From NCBI GenBank assembly GCA_004026145.2, contig CP034991.1, forward strand, positions 14,174,142 through 14,238,141: DNA of 64,000 nt, in the 5' to 3' direction. Shown here in pieces: positions 45,985 through 58,229 of this stretch (position 1 is its first letter; each line of letters begins with the position of its first letter). The position numbers and the translations under genes are program-made. The notes beneath the pieces are model-generated. The model had not been told where the DNA came from. It was given only the letters and a program-made list of their open reading frames with translations, and did not search any database. This DNA is from Takifugu bimaculatus. Taxonomy: Eukaryota; Chordata; Actinopteri; Tetraodontiformes; Tetraodontidae.

Positions 45985-46581
45985 AACGGGCGCCCCTAGG
46001 CACCCTACCAGGCTTGTCCAGTTGGACGCGGTAGAAGTCGCGGAGGAGGCTGTTGTCCAGGATGCAATGGCGGGGGACCCACAATCGCTCCTCCTGGCCG
46101 TATCCCTCCCAGTCGACCAGGAACTGATATAATAACTAGGTTGGCGGATGTCCACGATGCTTCGGACCATGTAGGCAGGCCCCCCAACAAAAATATGGGG
46201 GGAAGGTGGGGGCTCAGATGGAGGGACCAGATCCGACTCAGCAACTGGCTTGACCTTGGACACGTTGAACGTTGGGTGTACCTTGAATGCTGGGGGGAGC
46301 TTCAGGCAGACGGCTGCAGGGTTCACCACCCGCTCTACCTCGAAGGGGCCAACAAAGTGCGGAGCCAGCTTCTGAGATTCCACCTGGAGCGGGAGGTCCT
46401 TTGCCAGACCTTCTGGAGACCGATGTGAGCTGGAGTCCGGAGCCTGCCATTGTGGGCACTGGGAGGCCCGCAGGAGTGCAGCGCGGACCTGCCTCCACAT
46501 CCTCCTGCACCGGCGTATGTTGGCCTGGACCAAGGGCACTGCCACCTCGTCTTCCTTGGACCTGCCAGGGAGCCCAACCAC
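45985..46581 (-). pseudogene. gypsy integrase C-terminus plus chromodomain (broken)
   Basis: The first frame reads LAPHFVGPFEVERVVNP and FKVHPTFNVSKVKPV, the post-catalytic integrase segment of fish gypsy pol. After a frameshift near 46130 another frame gives a chromodomain (FLVDWEGYGQEERLWVPRHC, then LLRDFYRVQLDKPG), ending in a stop near 45984. This marks a chromovirus-type Ty3/gypsy element. The catalytic DDE core is absent because the nested LINE interrupts upstream. Confidence 0.82.
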
Positions 46582-47975
46582 TTCAGGCCAGTGGCTTTAA
46601 CCTCTCACCTGATGAAGACCATGGAGAGGATCGTTCTCACCCACCTCCGACAGCTGGTGGACAGCAAGATGGACCCTCTACAGTTTGCATATCGACCGGG
46701 CATTGGTGTGGATGACGCGGTCATCTACCTGCTGCACCGGTCACTCTCACACCTAGAGAGCACCGGGAGCACTGTGAGAGTCATGTTCTTTGACTTCTCC
46801 AGTGCCTTCAACACAATCCAGCCATCATTGCTGAGAGGGAAGATGGAGGGAGCCGGAGTCGACTGTCACCTAGCTGCCTGGACCACTGACTACCTCACCA
46901 ACAGACTACAGTACGTGAGGCTCCGTGACTGTGAGTCCGACGTGGTAGTCTGCAGCACTGGGGCACCGCAGGGTACAGTTCTCTCTCCCTTCCTCTTCAC
47001 TCTCTACATATCGGACTTCAGCCACAACTCGGACAGCTGCCACATCCAGAAGTTCTCCGACGATACAGCCATCGTTGGACGTGTGTCTGAGGGGAACGAA
47101 CTGGAATACAGGGAGGTCATCACCAACTTTGTTGCCTGGTGTGGACTGAACCATCTGCGCATCAACACCAGTGGAAGACAAAGGAGGTGGTGATCGACTT
47201 CAGTAGGAAGGCTTCTCACATTGCACCCGTGAACATCCAGGGTTTGGACATTGAGATCGTAGAGGAGTACAAATACCTGGGTGTTCATCTCAACAATAAA
47301 CTGGACTGGACTCATAACACTGACGCCCTGTACAAGAAGGGCCAAAGTCGTCTCCATCTGCTGAGGAGACTGAGGTCCTTTGGAGTGTGCAGGTCACTGC
47401 TTAGGACTTTTTATGACTCTGTGGTGGCATCTGTGATCTTCTACGCTGTGGTCTGCTGGAGCTGTGGAAGCTCAGAGAGGGACAGGAAGAGACTCAACAA
47501 GCTGGTAAGAAGGGCTGGTTCAGTCCTGGACTGCTCTCTGGACTCCATTGAGGAGGTGGGTGAGAGGAGGATGTTAGCCAAGCTGACATCAATTATGGAC
47601 ACCCCCTCTCACCCCTTACATGACACTGTGGGGGCCTTAAGCAGCTCCTTCAGCAGCAGACTGTTACACCCACAGTGTAAAAGGGAGCGTTACCGCAGGT
47701 CATTCATCCCAACTGCCGTCAGATTGTTCAACATGCACAACACTTAAATGTAGCACCAATAACCCAGGGTTGGCATATTTGCACTAACTAATCATCCTAC
47801 CTCTGGAATGTCTTATTTGCACATCTTATTTGCACCTTAATTTTTCTTCACACTGTCCGACACTCCTTCTGTACATAATTTTAATTTCTGTATATACTGT
47901 ACAATGTACATAGCAATGTACATAATATAAGAGTCTTTTTTTTTCCTTTTAGTATTTTTCTGTATTGTACACCAC
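46565..47975 (+). mobile_element. Jockey-superfamily LINE (CR1/L2/Rex1 group) nested in the gypsy element, 5'-truncated
   Basis: The RT frame runs from about 46565 (NHFRPVALTSHLMKTMERI) through DPLQFAYRPGIGVDDAV, FDFSSAFNTIQPSLL, GAPQGTVLSPFLFTLYISDF and FSDDTAIVG (the catalytic DD box), to about 47193, where one frameshift occurs. A second frame at 47165-47747 continues as VVIDFSRK, EEYKYLGVHLNNKLDWT, YDSVVASVIFYAVVCW and ends RRSFIPTAVRLFN before a stop. The 3'UTR extends to about 47975. The endonuclease is missing. With only one break it is the best-preserved LINE here and is younger than its gypsy host. Confidence 0.87.
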
Positions 47976-47979
47976 GGGC

Positions 47980-48384
47980 TACCGCTGTAACGTGGAAGGG
48001 AGAGTGCACGCTGTTTACTGAAAGCTGCACCCAGGTTGTGGTACTCCGACCGGGACCTGAGCTCTCCTGGGCGTGGTCTGAGCCCCCAGGCGTGGGGGTG
48101 AGAGCAGAGCAAAGGCAGTTGGTGTGACAAGGCACACTCCATCTCACCAGTCTCCCGGTCAACCAATCAATCTGGGGGTTGTGGCGCGCCAGCCAGGGAG
48201 CCCCGAGAACCACTGGGGTAGAGGACACTGGGATGAGGAACAGGCAGAATTTCTCTCGATGCTTCCTGGAGACAATCAGTGTGATGGTTTGGGTCTGGTG
48301 CGTGATCCTTGTCAGGACCTCTCCATCGAGACCAAGGATGGTCTTTGGCTCGGGCAGAGCCTCTACGGGAATGCGGGCTTGCAT
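47980..48384 (-). pseudogene. gypsy aspartic-protease region
   Basis: Minus-strand frame with PVVLGAPWLARHNPQIDW, the typical end of the fish gypsy protease before reverse transcriptase, preceded by a retropepsin-like linker (EALPEPKTILGLDGEVL). The frame runs into the LINE 3' end at about 47975. Reverse transcriptase does not follow. Confidence 0.78.
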
Positions 48385-48479
48385 AGCCAGGTCCTGGCTA
48401 ATGAAACTGTTGTCTGCGCCCGAGTCTACAAGGAAAGAGGCAGAGACAGATTCCTGGCCCCAAAGGAGCGTGCCTGGCA

Positions 48480-49409
48480 GTGTTAAGCAGGGACGGAGTG
48501 GAACAGGAAGAGGAACTGCTCACCAACACTCCTGCGTGTGTCGACGAGCTTAGTCTTTTGGCCGGGACGGGCAATCGGCAAAGAAGTGGCCAGCCTGGAT
48601 GCAATACAGGCAAGCCTTCGTTGACTGCCAGCACTTCCGCTCCGTATGGGAGAGTCGGGTTCATCCCAGCTGCACTGGTTCACTGGCGACATCCTCATGA
48701 GTTGAAACAGGGACCGGTGTTAACTTTTCGGCCGGAGGTCCCCTCTGCCAGGACAAACTCCCTGAACTCCTCACCAGGCATTCACTAAGCCTCTGCCGGC
48801 ATCTCTCCCACAGCCGGTTGTCCAGCCGCATCGCCAGGTTGATTAGAATCTCCAGGTCCCCAGACTCCTCCCGCGCTGCTAACTCATCTTTGAGTTCCTC
48901 GGCAAGTCCCTGGATGAACCCCTCCCCCTGGAGGGCCGCGTCGTTCCAGCCGCTCCTGGTCGCAAGGATGCATAAACGGATGGAGTAGTCCGTGACGGAG
49001 CTGGAGCCCTGACACGGACCATGGCCCACTGCCATGGCCCACTGGGCCGCTCTTCTGGAGAGACGGCGATCTTCGACCTGTCGCTGGGGTGGGTGAGGGA
49101 CTGGAGGTCAAATACCAATGAGCACTGCAGCAGAACTGTCACATCTGCCCGCCTCACCCCAATACCCCAATCCGGGATGGGCACGTGGGGCTTCTGTGGT
49201 GCGGCGGTGGCCGGCTGAGGGACTGCTCTTGGCGACTCCACGGTTGGCGGAACCTGCTCCGCCCGTCCTGGAGTAAGCAGGTCCATCATGCTGACATTGA
49301 GGGTCTGGAGCGAAGTCCATATGTCCGAGAGGAGCTGGTCAGGATGCCCCAACAGCCTCCCCTGAGCCTCCAGCGTGCGATGCACTGCATCTTGGTCCAC
49401 CGGGTCCAT
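48480..49409 (-). pseudogene. gypsy gag remnant with zinc knuckle
   Basis: Starts with MDPVDQDAVHRTLEAQGRLL, as in fish gypsy gag, shortly after the LTR and leader. Frameshifts near 49120 and later move the gag into other frames. A CX2CX4HX4C knuckle (CLYC, H and C) is seen at about 48570-48612 in a third frame. Gag would assemble the virus-like particle; this copy cannot make an intact one. Confidence 0.75.
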
Positions 49410-49425
49410 CCTGGTCGGAGAGTTC

Positions 49426-49880
49426 TGTTAGGACTAAGTTTTCTCCTGGACCTGAAAATAGGCAAATCGCAGTGGGAGTGTCCAAAAACCAAAGTTTTTA
49501 TTAAAAGGTCCGTTCAAAAGTCCTCCTGGACTGCAGGAGAAACACTCGTCCAGCCTTCTGGGGTGTAAAGAGAGGTCCAGCACAAAGCAAACACGAGAGT
49601 CCATTCGTGCCCCTTCTTCCCTCCAGCAGGGCGGCGTGGAGACCTTTAACAAGCAGGGAGAAGTGTTACTACGAGTTCTAACAAACACGAAGAAACAGGA
49701 GTCAGATCTAACATGGAAACATGATAACTCTCCGAAGCTGGCAGACAGGCTCTCCGTTGGTAAAGAGGTGGATGACGGAGATTACTAACAGGTGCGTCCG
49801 CCTGCAGTCCCAGCTGTAGCAAATAACCGGCTCCTCCACGCCCCCTGCAGGAAGAAGCAAGCAGGACCACAACACATGAC
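49426..49880 (-). mobile_element. 5' LTR of the gypsy element (right boundary approximate)
   Basis: The inner end reads tgttaggacta on the plus strand, the reverse complement of an LTR ending in ACA, and is followed on the minus strand by a short leader and then the gag ATG. On the minus strand it carries an AATAAA-type signal (about 49500). The outer end is probably near the acaacaca at 49870-49877, but no target-site duplication was seen. Confidence 0.65.
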
Positions 49881-51257
49881 CCAGAATCCTCGACCCCAGC
49901 GATCTGATAGATATCTTCATGCTGGCTTTAGACTGGGAGAACTGTGTTTCTGTGATGTGGGATTAATCAACCAGTTTTGATTCCTCTTTTTGTGCCTGGG
50001 TGCTACTCAATCAGGTTCAATGACAAAAGCATATATTAACAATTAAAGTCAATGTTTGTGATCTTGATGCAGAAACATCAGTTCATTCTTCTATTCACAC
50101 ATATGGCTCTGTTTCACACAACCCAGTCTAACTTTAACTGGACATGTTTGTTCAAATGTTGATTTTGTCCTGAGCCCAAATGTAGCATTAGCCTGACAGT
50201 TTGATGTTCCTGAGCCTGAAGAAGCCTAAAGGAGCCTGAAGGAAACTGAAGGAGCCTAAAGGAGTCTGATGGAACCTAAAGGAACCAGCTCAACACTGCA
50301 GAGAAGCTGATGGAGGCATCTGAACCTTGTCTGGATGTGAGCAATGTGTAATTCCAGAATGAGGTCATGTTGTGTCTGTTCACACAGATGCCACATGCTG
50401 GTCACGTGAAAGGGCTTGTGAGCTCCAGTCCAGAAAAAGAATGTGTGAATGTCAAAACAGCCAATTAGCAACAAAAACGTGAAAGGCTCACCTTCATTCT
50501 CTGTCATCTTAACATGCTTCTAGGGATAGTGAACATCAGGCGTCGGGCCATATATAGAGGTGCCTCTTGTGGCCTCCTGGTCCAGCGAACATCTTCCACC
50601 CCCAGAGAGACTAATCCTCCCACCCCCCACCCTCACGCAGCCCCACCAGCTCCTTAGACTTGACACATGCAAATTGGTTTGCTTTGTTTCCTTTCATCTG
50701 CTTCTCTGTTGGTCTGGTTATCTGACCCATCATTAGCCTCTCTTTGTTTTTCTTGGCATTCCAGCAGCATCTGTTGGAGAAAGCAGCAGAGTCAAAGCTC
50801 CCCGTAAGATCTGTCAAAATACTTCCTTGTCTCTCCTCAGTGTCCTTTTCTTTTGTTCTTTCAGCCTGTGGAGGCTTCAGTGCCAGCTGGCTCCAAATAT
50901 CAGCACCTGCATCTCATTCGTTCTGAACAAAATGGGTCCGCTCACTTTGGAGACCAAACGTGAGTTCAGGGATCTCTTTGAGGTGTGGAAGTGATCCATC
51001 AGAGACATTAACGTTCTCAAATATGTGCAGGTTTCAAGCACAGGAGCTGGTTCCAAACATCAGGACGTGGTCAAATAAGTGTTAAATAAAACATCGATAT
51101 CAGTCCTTAGTGAATATAAAGATATAGAATATAAAATCTGGCATTGAAGGAAATTCAGCTTCTATCAGCTGATTCCTGTGGAGCCTCCGTAACCTGGCAA
51201 ATGCCGTAGTTTGATGGGACGGTGGAGGCGTCACTGCAAGCATTTCTCCGTCCACAT
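49881..51257. other. intergenic, no gene recognised
   Basis: Contains a short run of 12-bp-like tandem words (GGAGCCTAAAGG and variants) at about 50205-50290. The rest has no recognisable exon or repeat. Confidence 0.45.
50205..50290. repeat. short degenerate tandem repeat, unit about GGAGCCTAAA / GGAGCCTGAA
   Basis: About seven imperfect copies of a 10-12 bp unit (gaagcctaaaggagcctgaagg ...). Modest in length and clearly diverged. Confidence 0.7.
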
Positions 51258-51260
51258 TAA

Positions 51261-51292
<32 letters not shown>

Positions 51293-51435
51293 TAGCATCT
51301 GTTACAATCAAAATTGTTTCTAGGTGCTTTACAGAATCCCAGGGCCTGACCCCAAACAAGCAACAGTGGCAAGGAAAAACTCCCCTTTAACAGGAAGAAA
51401 CCTTGAGCAGGACCAGGCTCATGTAGGGGGACCCT
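51258..51435 (-). mobile_element. L2 LINE 3' end fragment
   Basis: The reverse complement matches the 3' module of the L2 copy at about 10170-10320: ctacatgagcctggtcctg, gccctgggattctg, acaattttgattgta and ctatataaataaagattga. Its tail is a (TTGA)n repeat rather than (TTGAT)n. About 175 bp, heavily 5'-truncated. Confidence 0.85.
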
Positions 51436-52334
51436 CCTGCTCATCTAGGGGGCTAAGCTGAAACAGTAAGTTTGCAAAGAGCTGATTGTTGATATTCCTC
51501 ATGTTTGATTACTAATTGCTTGCCTCCTGCTGGCCAATGCTGCAAATTTCCTCTGCTTCAGCGGAAAGAGGATCATTACAGCCCAACGCTCTCGGCTGCC
51601 TATCTATAAATGATGAGAGTTAATAAATAAATCAGTTCCCTCTTGTTTTACAAGTCTGTCTGGAGTTAGTGTTCCTGACATCAACCACCATCATCCTGGA
51701 GGGACTCTATCACTCTAATATACATCTGACGAGAATTGAGTGTCCTCAGTTCAGGTCCAGGCAAAGTTGCAGGTGCATGTACAGATCTAGGTCCAGGTCC
51801 AGGTTCAAGTGCAGGTCCAGTTGCAGGTACTGGTCCAGATCAGTGTCGTGTCACGGGTCCAAACACGACACAGATTAGTCTCATGTCTGGGATTCTAACA
51901 GTGCTAACATCTTAGGCCCCGCGCTGCAGTATTCTTAGCATAAACGAACAGATAATCAACTAACAGATAATTTCTACAAGCTGCTGAAATTTCTTTTTAC
52001 TTCCAACCCACTGGGAAGATCCCCATCTACCATCACACCTCCAGACCCTAAAATATCACAAATACTCATACTTCCTCAATCTGCCATGTGTATCTGTACA
52101 TCTGTGCATATCTGCTTGTTTTCCTGAAAACTTTATATGAAAAATGACCTTTAAAATCCAAACTATTAAGTGACACATTCGTCCATCCCTGCTGCTCTGC
52201 TACTGCTACAGCTACGGTCTTCATCTTTTTCGAGTCTTTGCATGTTCCTAGGGAGGTGGGTTAGGGCTGAAGGAGCAGCTCTTGTCAGTCTTCCCACACA
52301 GGGATCATCTCATCAGGAGATCACAGGTAATTTC
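51436..52334. other. intergenic, no gene recognised
   Basis: Includes a hexamer-like tandem at about 51751-51843, (AGGTCC/AGGTTC/AGGTAC) words repeated about 12 times with drift. Nothing else recognised. Confidence 0.5.
51751..51843. repeat. degenerate 6-bp tandem repeat (AGGTCC-like)
   Basis: Runs as tcaggtccaggcaaagttgc, then further aggtcc/aggttc/aggtgc words, about one every six bases. Confidence 0.75.
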
Positions 52335-52794
52335 TGTGACACGTCTTTTAAGCAGCAGACATGAACTGAACCCCTAAAAGCAGACACACACAGGACTGAG
52401 TAGATTTGAGCAGGCCAGACTTTACTGAGACATGGCAGTAGAATTCCACAATGAAACAAAGTTAGCAAAACTCTTTGTTGGAACAGGCTGAGAATCCCCC
52501 GAGGAACCAAAGTTGAAAAACTCTTCGCCGGAGCAGGCTGGACGGCACAAACAGACATCTGAATGAGCAGGCACAGAGGATTGATCAAACTGGCAAAGGA
52601 GGCCTTGAGAGCAGTCCTTTAAAAACAGCAGGCAGGTGCAGATGACTTAATGGAGACGGGTTCCAGGTGAGTAGATTGCACGATGTGAGTGAACCAGGAG
52701 GCAGTCCGCCCAGCCTGGAAACAAACAAGGGAGATACAGACAAGGAACAGAAGGGGAGGGGGAGAGAGAAAGCACTAGGGAAAACTCCTAAGTC
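52335..52794 (-). mobile_element. LTR-like repeat family A, copy 1 (minus)
   Basis: The reverse complement starts ttaggagttttccctagtg, has a C-rich block, CACCTGCCTGC, a TTTTTAAAGG possible TATA, 'cagtaaag' near its end, then gtgtgtgtctgc and ggttcagttc. Same order and words as the copy at 59199-59713. Resembles a solo LTR with its own promoter and polyadenylation signal, but LTR status is inferred. Confidence 0.6.
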
Positions 52795-54589
52795 TTCATT
52801 AAAGGCTTCAAAGGTCCAAAGCTGCTGATTCTCCTCAGTGAAAGGTGATAAAGACGATTCATCCACATGCTCAACTTATTTAAATTACTCAAATGAGTCG
52901 GAATCAGTTGGTGTCACTTCAGGAAAGTGGTATATTGTCTAGACATAATACCATCTACTCAGGATCAATATGAGTAACTGACGTCACCCATTGAGTTGTC
53001 CAGGAACCAACTTCAGAAAGGCCGCAAAGGTTTGCTTCCACATTAATGTGTTTAGAACTCATGAACAAAATGTGTGTTTCTCATTCACACATGTCAACCC
53101 ATTGGCTTGGATTTCTCCAGTAATGTTAGTGTGTGTTTGATTCACGTCAGAGCAGAAACTTCTTATAAACGGCGTTCAGCCAGTTCATGACCTCAAGGTT
53201 AAATCTCACTCATTTGCTACCGGGAAAGAGTAAAATTATATGAAAATAATACACTGTGTCCGTGGTAAACAAATCTAACAAATTAAATTATGAAGTGAAT
53301 ATGTTCCATGTTAATTCAATCATCTTAGATTTTATATCAGTAATATAGTATTTTAAGCATCATTTAAGATCTCACCTTAATTCAGAACAATAATGATGCA
53401 TCTACAAATTAATAAATAAATAACGGTTGATTAAAATTCCCATTTTAAAGAGCCAGAGAAAAATTCCCAGTAGAAGTTAATGAGGCTTAATTCATCATCA
53501 ATCTGTCCTTTCTCTTTCTAAGTGCAAGAGTAAAGCAGAAGCAGCCTAAGATAAAAACTGAGCTTTATCAGCATGTGAACAGACATTTTCCCTCCACTGT
53601 GATTGTTTTCAGATGAGACTGACTCCATGTTTTACTCTGAACTTTAAACCTCGTTACTGATAACGCACTCGGCCATAAATACCACGTCCCCTCTCATTAC
53701 TTACAGAAATTATTTTCAAAAAGTATTTTTAATGGAGGAGGTGAGTCTGGATTCAGATTTGAACCTCAACACACGCCAGAAACAATCACCCAGAGTAATA
53801 CTGCAGCTGCAGGCTTTAGCCAATTACACATTTCATCCATTAAATGTTATTAATGGCTTAGTGTTGCTAATCCGCAGCAGATGTTACAATCTCATGGCCG
53901 CTAAAATGAATTAGTCCAAATGTCACATGTCTACACTGAGCTGAGCTTGAAAGGTGGCTCCCAATTTATGAAGCAAGAAAATCCTCTTGCTTCTCACAGC
54001 TAGGTACCATGCTAATGTGTCCAAATATCTTCTCTATAGCAGCAGCAGCAGTAGTAGTAGCAATAGCAGTAGTAGTAATGGTGGTTGTTGTAGAGCAACT
54101 ACTTCCCTTCGGGTTTCTCAGAAGTTACCTTTGATGTGTTGGCTGATGGTGGTGCTACTGTTGTTAAACAGAAATCTTCAAATTTAAGTGTTTCTGTTGA
54201 GAAAAGACACTTTTGTCAAAAATTATTGAAATATTGACGATTTAATTCATTTCTGTTTCTCTGCTGCAGACTGACAGATTCTCAGAGAATTAAGAGAGAA
54301 GAGCTGCTGGTTAATCTGTTCATCTGTTTTTGTTCAGGTGGTTAATGAGGAAATCATCATGAGCAGCAGTGTATCCGAGTGTTTATTATAAAAATATAAA
54401 CAAGTAGCTGCAAACCTTTCAGCACATTCCTACAAAATTAATCCATCCACCCTTCATGCATCCAACAATTCATTAATCCATCCACCCATCCCTCCATCTG
54501 TCCACCCACCCATCACGCATCTAACTTGTATTTGCTTTGTTTCCTTGCCTTGTTTTTTTGTGCTCGTTTCCCTAATCTGTGCAGGTTTG
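52795..54589. other. intergenic, nothing recognised
   Basis: AT-rich DNA. A short interrupted trinucleotide stretch (AGC/AGT)n lies at about 54039-54079 and CATC-rich words at about 54440-54515. No exon seen. Confidence 0.45.
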
Positions 54590-54900
54590 GTGTGACAGGC
54601 AAATTTCTCCAACCCCCTCCTCTGGAGTTTCTCACCTGCTGCTCGTCAGCTCTTGAGAAGCAGCTGTATTTATCTCTTGCTCATCCTCTCATGCTCCGCC
54701 AGTTCATTGCGTAAACACCAAGTGCCTCACCTGCCACACTCAGCCTTGTTTCCTGGATCCAGCCTGCTTTCGTTTGGGCAACACCTGCTAGTTTTGCTTG
54801 GTGCTCTTTTTGTTTTGAATAAACCTCTTTTTGGAAAAGGACTTTTCTGGTCATGGTCTGCATTGTGGGTTCAGTGTCCTGTTGGACTTCTGCCATAACA
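54590..54900 (+). mobile_element. possible solo LTR
   Basis: Begins tgtgacagg and ends ccataaca (TG...CA). It has an AATAAA signal near 54820 followed by a T/G-rich stretch, the layout of a short LTR. No target duplication visible. A CCAT-rich stretch follows immediately (54905-54955). Confidence 0.45.
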
Positions 54901-57900
54901 ATCGACCCAACCATCATGCATGCATCCATCCATCCATCATCCATCCATCCTCCATCCCTAAGCAGCTTTGTTTTTCCTTAGTTTTATGTGGATGAAAGCC
55001 AAAAATGTGCAACAACTTGAATAAATAACATTCTGCTTCTGTCTGATCCAAAATAAACATCAGAATATTTCTGTGTCTCCAGAAACAGTGGTGTTGATAT
55101 GAGTGAACATTGTTGAGATAAAGGGAGAAATGACTTGTTTACATTCTCTGTATGAACGAGTGGAATGAAAAACTCCAGGTTCTTTATCCACTGCACACAT
55201 TTTGGTTTCGGACCAGTGTTTTGTCCAGACTACACAAACTGTCGTGCACGTGTAACCCCGATTATTCATCTTCAGCAACCTTCAGAAAAGGCTGAAGGGA
55301 AATCACATAACCAGCACAACCATCTTAACCTCAGATTACAATTACCAAGGGCTGCTGGGTAGTGTACACCTGTCCGGATAACCTGACTATTTGGATGCAC
55401 ACTCATGCACGCGCATGCGCACGCACACGCAAACACACACGCACATGTGCGCGCTCATATACACAAACACAAGCATGATCAGTCAGCATTTATCCAGATT
55501 TAATAGCTGACCTCTGTGGCATCTTCATAATGAAAGGTGACTTTGGGGCTACATGAAGCTCCAGGTCGGGTGACGATTTGAAAGCCCATTTACTCCATTA
55601 TTACTTGAAGATTACAGCACTGGTACATCTTTATCATTTAGCAGCTGCCTTCAGACATCTGCTTGAACTTTATTGCTGCCCACGCGACCTAGAATGGTCG
55701 AGCCAAGACTGTATTTTGATGGAAGTAGGATTCTGGACACCTCATACATCTTATGGTTTCAGAGTCAACACAGGTGCTGATCAGGTCAACAGTTCCTCTA
55801 AAACAGATTGGCCATGCACCAATTCACACCGGCAAGGATTGTAAAACCACCAGAGGTAGCTGAACTCTATTATCACCTCTACACCTTTAATTACCTCCTC
55901 TTTTAATGCACACTCCTGTGTTACCAACTCTTTTCAAGTGCCTCTTGAAAGAGCAGACTTATAGAGATGTGACCTTTGCTCTAGTCCCACAAGAGGTCAC
56001 ACAGCCTGTGATAAGGAGTGGCTGTTAATTACATCAGGACTTACTGGAGGCATGAGGGAATCACATAAAAGAAAAGAAATATCAATGCAATTGATCCCAA
56101 GTCTGGAGGCTAACGTGAGCTGAGTTACAGCGAGCTGCATTGGCAGCTAATCTGAGATCTAAGCAGCAGAGATCAACAGCCCTTCTATCATTCAGGAGAG
56201 GAGCCTTCAGACAGACAGCATCAAACCTTCAAGTTATCCAGAGTGGATCGAAGAGGAACAAACTGGGACTTAAACATGCTGCTCATCTTTAAGCATAAAT
56301 GAGAGCCCAAGCATTAATGAGCGGTGACTCAGCCGAAATGCCTCCAATAGTGTCAGCAGACAGGAAGTGGAGTTTTTTTGATTTTATTAGTATCAGTTCA
56401 AAACCAATGTTGTACAAGTTGGACAACAAACCTGCAGACAGATGGGCCATCAACAGTGGCCCTGTCTTAGCGGCCCTGACTCAACGGCCCTGTCTGATTT
56501 AGAGGATGATTTATATCAGCAGTGTTGAAAACCCTCATCTGGCCAGTTAACAACCAAGAGAAAACCAAACCAAGACCAAAAACAAGAGCGGGCCTGCTCT
56601 TGTAGGCCTGCACTGTAGTGGATCCAGACAATACTGGACCAGAAATAGAATCTGAGCATGCAGATTGAGCCAGACAGGATAGATTTGAAGATAGCTTATA
56701 AGTGTGAACCTGTTCAGTGATGGTAGATGCAAAATAATGTAGAAAAGATCTACAAAACCAGTTTTGATCATGTAAACACTCCAACGGGAACAATATTAAA
56801 TCCTCTATGAAGAGCATGATTGAGATGATGGAACAAATTCACTCTGGACCTGCAATGATTCCCTGATGTCTGTCTGTAAACATTTCCGCTATCCTCTGAG
56901 CTACAGGTGCAGTTGCACAAAGTCACGTTATATCACCAACAATGGAGAGGGGCTGTATAATTGATTCAGTCTTTGCAGGTTATTACCACAAGTCTGGTAG
57001 CAAAGTTAAAAAATCAAATGTTTCACATGCACATGTGCCAGTGATGACACCTTAATCATAGCTATAAATACATGAACTCCCACAGTGGAGGTCAAGTGAC
57101 CTGTCTCATTATGCTTTTGTCCACCTCAGAGCATAGGCAGAACTCATGGACAGCCAACCTCGTGCACACCAGTGAATGTGTTATTCATTAGAAAGGCCTT
57201 CCACCTTCAGAAAATCTGCCGCATCTTCATCTCCTTCATCCTTTAAAGCTGCCACCCCTACAACCTGACTGACTTTTCCAAGCAGACTCATGGAAACTAC
57301 CAGCTCAGTTTTAACACCTTTATATGTTCCTTTAAATGGTAGCTTTGAAACAGCTTAAAAGTCACAATATGATTTTCTGATAGACCAGAATTAATTGTTT
57401 GCAGCAAATCGTCAAACTGGACTATAAAACTGTAGTCAGGGACATTCTACTTAACACACATGCTAACAAAGATAAAATTTCCTGCATACAGGATCCTTCA
57501 GTTGTTTAAAACTATAAGTGGCTCCAGTTAAGTAGCCAGACTTTTGATTTTTTTAATACCAGTTTTCAATAAGGCACAAACATCAGCCTCATTCACTGGG
57601 AGTTTTGTGTCCCAATGCTGCATGAAAGTGCTCAACCGGAGGATCTGGGATTATGCAAAAGACCCTGAGACAAACATGACCAGAACAGATGCTGCATGAA
57701 TCAAACTGACTTGCTGTAAAACAAGAACAAAGAAACAAACAATGTAATCAAGTTATGGCTCTTTTGAGCCTCTTCCCTCATAGCAGGTCAACATGGAAGA
57801 GTCCATACTTAATGCAGGGTCAGTGGTGGGGGACGTGGGGCCTTTATTATCTCATCATGAGAGTTCTGTGATGGAGCTCTATCAAACACCCTTAAAGGAC

Positions 57901-58229
57901 TGCTGAGACTGTGCAACAAGCATAAACATTAACAGGATTCCCACAGAGTTACAGTAGAAGCTCCTCGGGCAGAGAGTTTTAGAGGATGATGCATGTAATG
58001 ATATTCCTATTCAAAGCTTGTTTAAATGTCAGAAGGGAGGTGCACAGTGTTCTCAATTAATAACTGGAGCTGATAAATAGAGGACACACGCAGCGATTTA
58101 AACACCAGGATGAGCAAGACATCAACATTTACAGTCGCGAATGTAGCAGATGATCATTTCTGTTACTAAAGCCTCTCAGGATCATAAACACTCCTCTGTA
58201 GCAACAATGAGGTCCAAACAGTTGAGCGC
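54901..58229. other. intergenic, no gene recognised
   Basis: Contains (CATC)n words at 54912-54955 and a CG-containing alternating purine-pyrimidine stretch (gcgcatgcgcacgcacacgc, about 55411-55430, extending to 55460). The rest is AT-rich without recognised exons. Confidence 0.45.

Larger units (their letters stand above)
45891..49880 (-). mobile_element. chromodomain Ty3/gypsy LTR retrotransposon, decayed, with nested LINE
   Basis: Read on the minus strand: a 5' LTR (about 49426-49880), a short leader, a gag frame from 49409, a CCHC zinc knuckle near 48570-48612, an aspartic-protease-like region at 48384-47980, then after the nested LINE the C-terminal integrase region (46581-46140) and a chromodomain (46130-45990). 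The reverse transcriptase, RNase H and catalytic integrase regions are missing. Several frameshifts break gag and the integrase-chromodomain join. The 3' LTR is reduced to about 12 bp (tgttaggactat, 45891-45902). Not functional. Confidence 0.85.

Noticed and set aside
55395..55460. CG/CA alternating stretch as a CpG island
   Set aside because: Only about 65 bp and simple-repeat-like; too short for a CpG island, more a potential Z-DNA stretch.
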